In this document: positions 62,470 through 64,000 of the stretch, piece by piece
Layout of the letters: each line of letters begins with the position of its first letter
How positions within the stretch are numbered: the first letter of the stretch is position 1
Source: Silene conica
Lineage: Eukaryota > Streptophyta > Magnoliopsida > Caryophyllales > Caryophyllaceae
Direction of reading: 5' to 3'
Length of the DNA stretch: 64,000 nucleotides
Assembly: GCA_029255685.2 (NCBI GenBank)
Contig: CM055311.2
Coordinates: 62,318,048-62,382,047 of the forward strand
Program-made: the position numbers and the translations under genes
The notes under the pieces: model-generated
Told to the model about the DNA's origin: nothing
The model's database searches: none
What the model saw: the letters and a program-made list of their open reading frames with translations, nothing else

Positions 62470-62736
62470 AGGCCCAGTTCTTTTGAACTGATACAGAATT
62501 GAACTGAACTGAACTTAGACGATCTGAACTAAACTAAACTGAACCGAACTTATAGAATCTGAGCTGAACTTATAGGATCTGAACTGAACGGCACTGAACT
62601 TATACGATTTGAACTGAACTGAATTTATACGAACTGAACTGAACTGAACTTATAGGATCTGAACTAAACTTATAGGATCTGATCTGTGTTGAACTTATTG
62701 GAACTGAACTGAACTTTTATGATTTGAACTTAATTA
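62470..62736. repeat. GAACTGAACT minisatellite
   Basis: Degenerate repeats of CTGAACTGAACTTATA with a GGATCTGAACT variant, about a 16-28 bp period. It begins with GGCCCAGTTCTTTTGAACTG, which resembles a MITE terminus, so the array may be an expanded element end. No coding sense. Confidence 0.85.
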
Positions 62737-62740
62737 ACAT

Positions 62741-62741
62741 A

Positions 62742-62798
<57 letters not shown>

Positions 62799-62814
62799 AT
62801 TATTATTATTATAT

Positions 62815-62847
<33 letters not shown>

Positions 62848-62924
62848 TATTAATTATTATGATTTTTTTATAGAATGTAAGTATATTATATAAAAAAGAA
62901 TTAAACCATACAAGGGTATGTGCC

Positions 62925-62960
<36 letters not shown>
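62741..62960. repeat. ATT/AAT trinucleotide microsatellites
   Basis: A long ATT run (about 62741-62812) turns into AAT (about 62817-62847), so it is self-complementary. A second TTA run is at about 62930-62960. Confidence 0.95.
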
Positions 62961-62961
<1 letters not shown>

Positions 62962-63159
62962 GACATTGATAAAAAAAATTAGTCCAAAACAGTAAGTAAT
63001 ATAAAATACTTCTCCGCTTTATATACATTGATTTATTCATAGTTCATACATTATACTACGATTAAATTACGATAAAAATAATTTACATATTACAATTTTT
63101 TATAACCATTTATTTACATATTGTCATAAACCTCATGAACTATATCTTCACTATTAGTA

Positions 63160-63690
63160 TCATGGATTCTCACATCGAAAATTCAAAATAGAAAAATATG
63201 CTACTCATTAGTATTTGTTTTTTTGGGATAAAATGCAAGTAAATATTAAGAGAATTAATATAGACAAATTATCAAAAATTGATAGGTACATACAATTTGC
63301 CATGTTATTATCAAACGATGATACTCTGTATTAGAAACAAAATAATACTCCGTATGTAATATTAATAATAGTTTAGATACCTCTATATTTTTCTAGTTTG
63401 GAAATAATGATGATATTTAACTTAAACTATTCTTCACTCATTTTCTCTAAACTGCTGTAACGTTTAATCAAATAAAAATAAAATAAATGAGGTAAGTAAA
63501 TAGATAAAACAACATGGATTCTCACATCAAAAATTCAAAATGAAAAAGAAATGCTAGTCATTAGTATATGTTTGTTTGGGATAAAATGTAAGTAAATATT
63601 AAGAGAATTATATAAACGGATTATCAAAAATCAATGGGTATATACAATATATTTTTGTCATGTTATCATCAAAGCATCAATAAGACAACA
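63160..63690. repeat. Diverged direct repeat, about 353-bp period
   Basis: GATTCTCACATCGAAAATTC at 63165 and GATTCTCACATCAAAAATTC at about 63519 start two copies of a 150-bp segment (GGGATAAAATG...AAGTAAATATTAAGAGAATTA...). AT-rich and non-coding. The remaining DNA to 64000 shows nothing recognisable. Confidence 0.75.
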
Positions 63691-64000
63691 CAATCAAATG
63701 CATCATAGCTTATTAGTAACACTAAATATATAAATTCACCTTTTTAAGCAACATAATTAAATATATAGATAATACTATATTTATGCTGAACTTATGTTAT
63801 TAGTCGTATTTGTAATTTTTTGTTAATATCAATATTAATAAACACACACATTAACAATGATTAATATATTAAAAATATCCACAAAAGAAACTATCACTAT
63901 TAAAAATTTGAAATTAAAAAATTAAAGTTATAATTTAGTCAAGCTAGAATTTTTTTCACAAAAAATTGACCATAATTCACCGATAATTATATTCAATCAT

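Overview
This is about 64 kb of AT-rich nuclear DNA from a flowering plant. The evidence is a spliced U2AF35 gene with a plant-type sequence, an S-protein-homolog (SPH) gene, a Cassandra-type LTR carrying 5S sequence, a plant CACTA transposon, and Athila-like, Tekay-like and Copia elements. I cannot name the species. Only two host genes are convincing; most of the rest is nested transposons.

Layout. 1-5700: minus-strand Copia element A, cut by the window edge, with a 1.45 kb solo Gypsy LTR in its leader. 5701-13.0 kb: the U2AF35 gene (four coding exons, a 3.7 kb first intron, a probably spliced 3' UTR with a MITE cluster). 13.6-18.6 kb: Helitron ends, MITEs and a Mutator-type TIR element. 18.6-27.8 kb: a Helitron-like shell around a very young Gypsy element (18837-26912, TSD TATAC) that codes only for Gag-protease. 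28-30 kb: MITEs and AT-rich DNA. 29985-56536: one decayed CACTA transposon. It holds a Tekay-like Gypsy fragment, a Cassandra solo LTR (TSD GATTA), complete Copia element B (40643-49337, TSD TATTG, gag-pol split by one extra base), a MITE and truncated Copia element C. 56.5-64 kb: a 600-bp tandem repeat, a possible Helitron with the SPH gene, a large inverted repeat, minisatellites and microsatellites.

The most unusual signal is a 12-bp palindrome, GGTCG-NN-CGACC (a few sites differ by one base), nearly always in pairs (once a triplet) whose starts lie exactly 21 bp apart. It occurs in unrelated elements: the leaders of two Copia copies, the LTR, gag coding region and 3' untranslated part of the Gypsy element, and the solo Gypsy LTR. 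The 9-bp spacers vary freely. Separately, the Tekay-like LTR carries two arrays of imperfect repeats whose flanking arms differ between units but stay complementary within each unit, which suggests conserved hairpins.

The two host genes are unrelated: U2AF35 is a nuclear 3' splice-site recognition factor, and the SPH protein is a predicted small secreted protein. The CACTA genes (TNPD-like transposase on the minus strand; TNPA-like and Ulp1-like segments on the plus strand) diverge from a central region that carries the same AACAACGG-type motif as the element's ends. All positions, identities and mismatch counts were read by eye.
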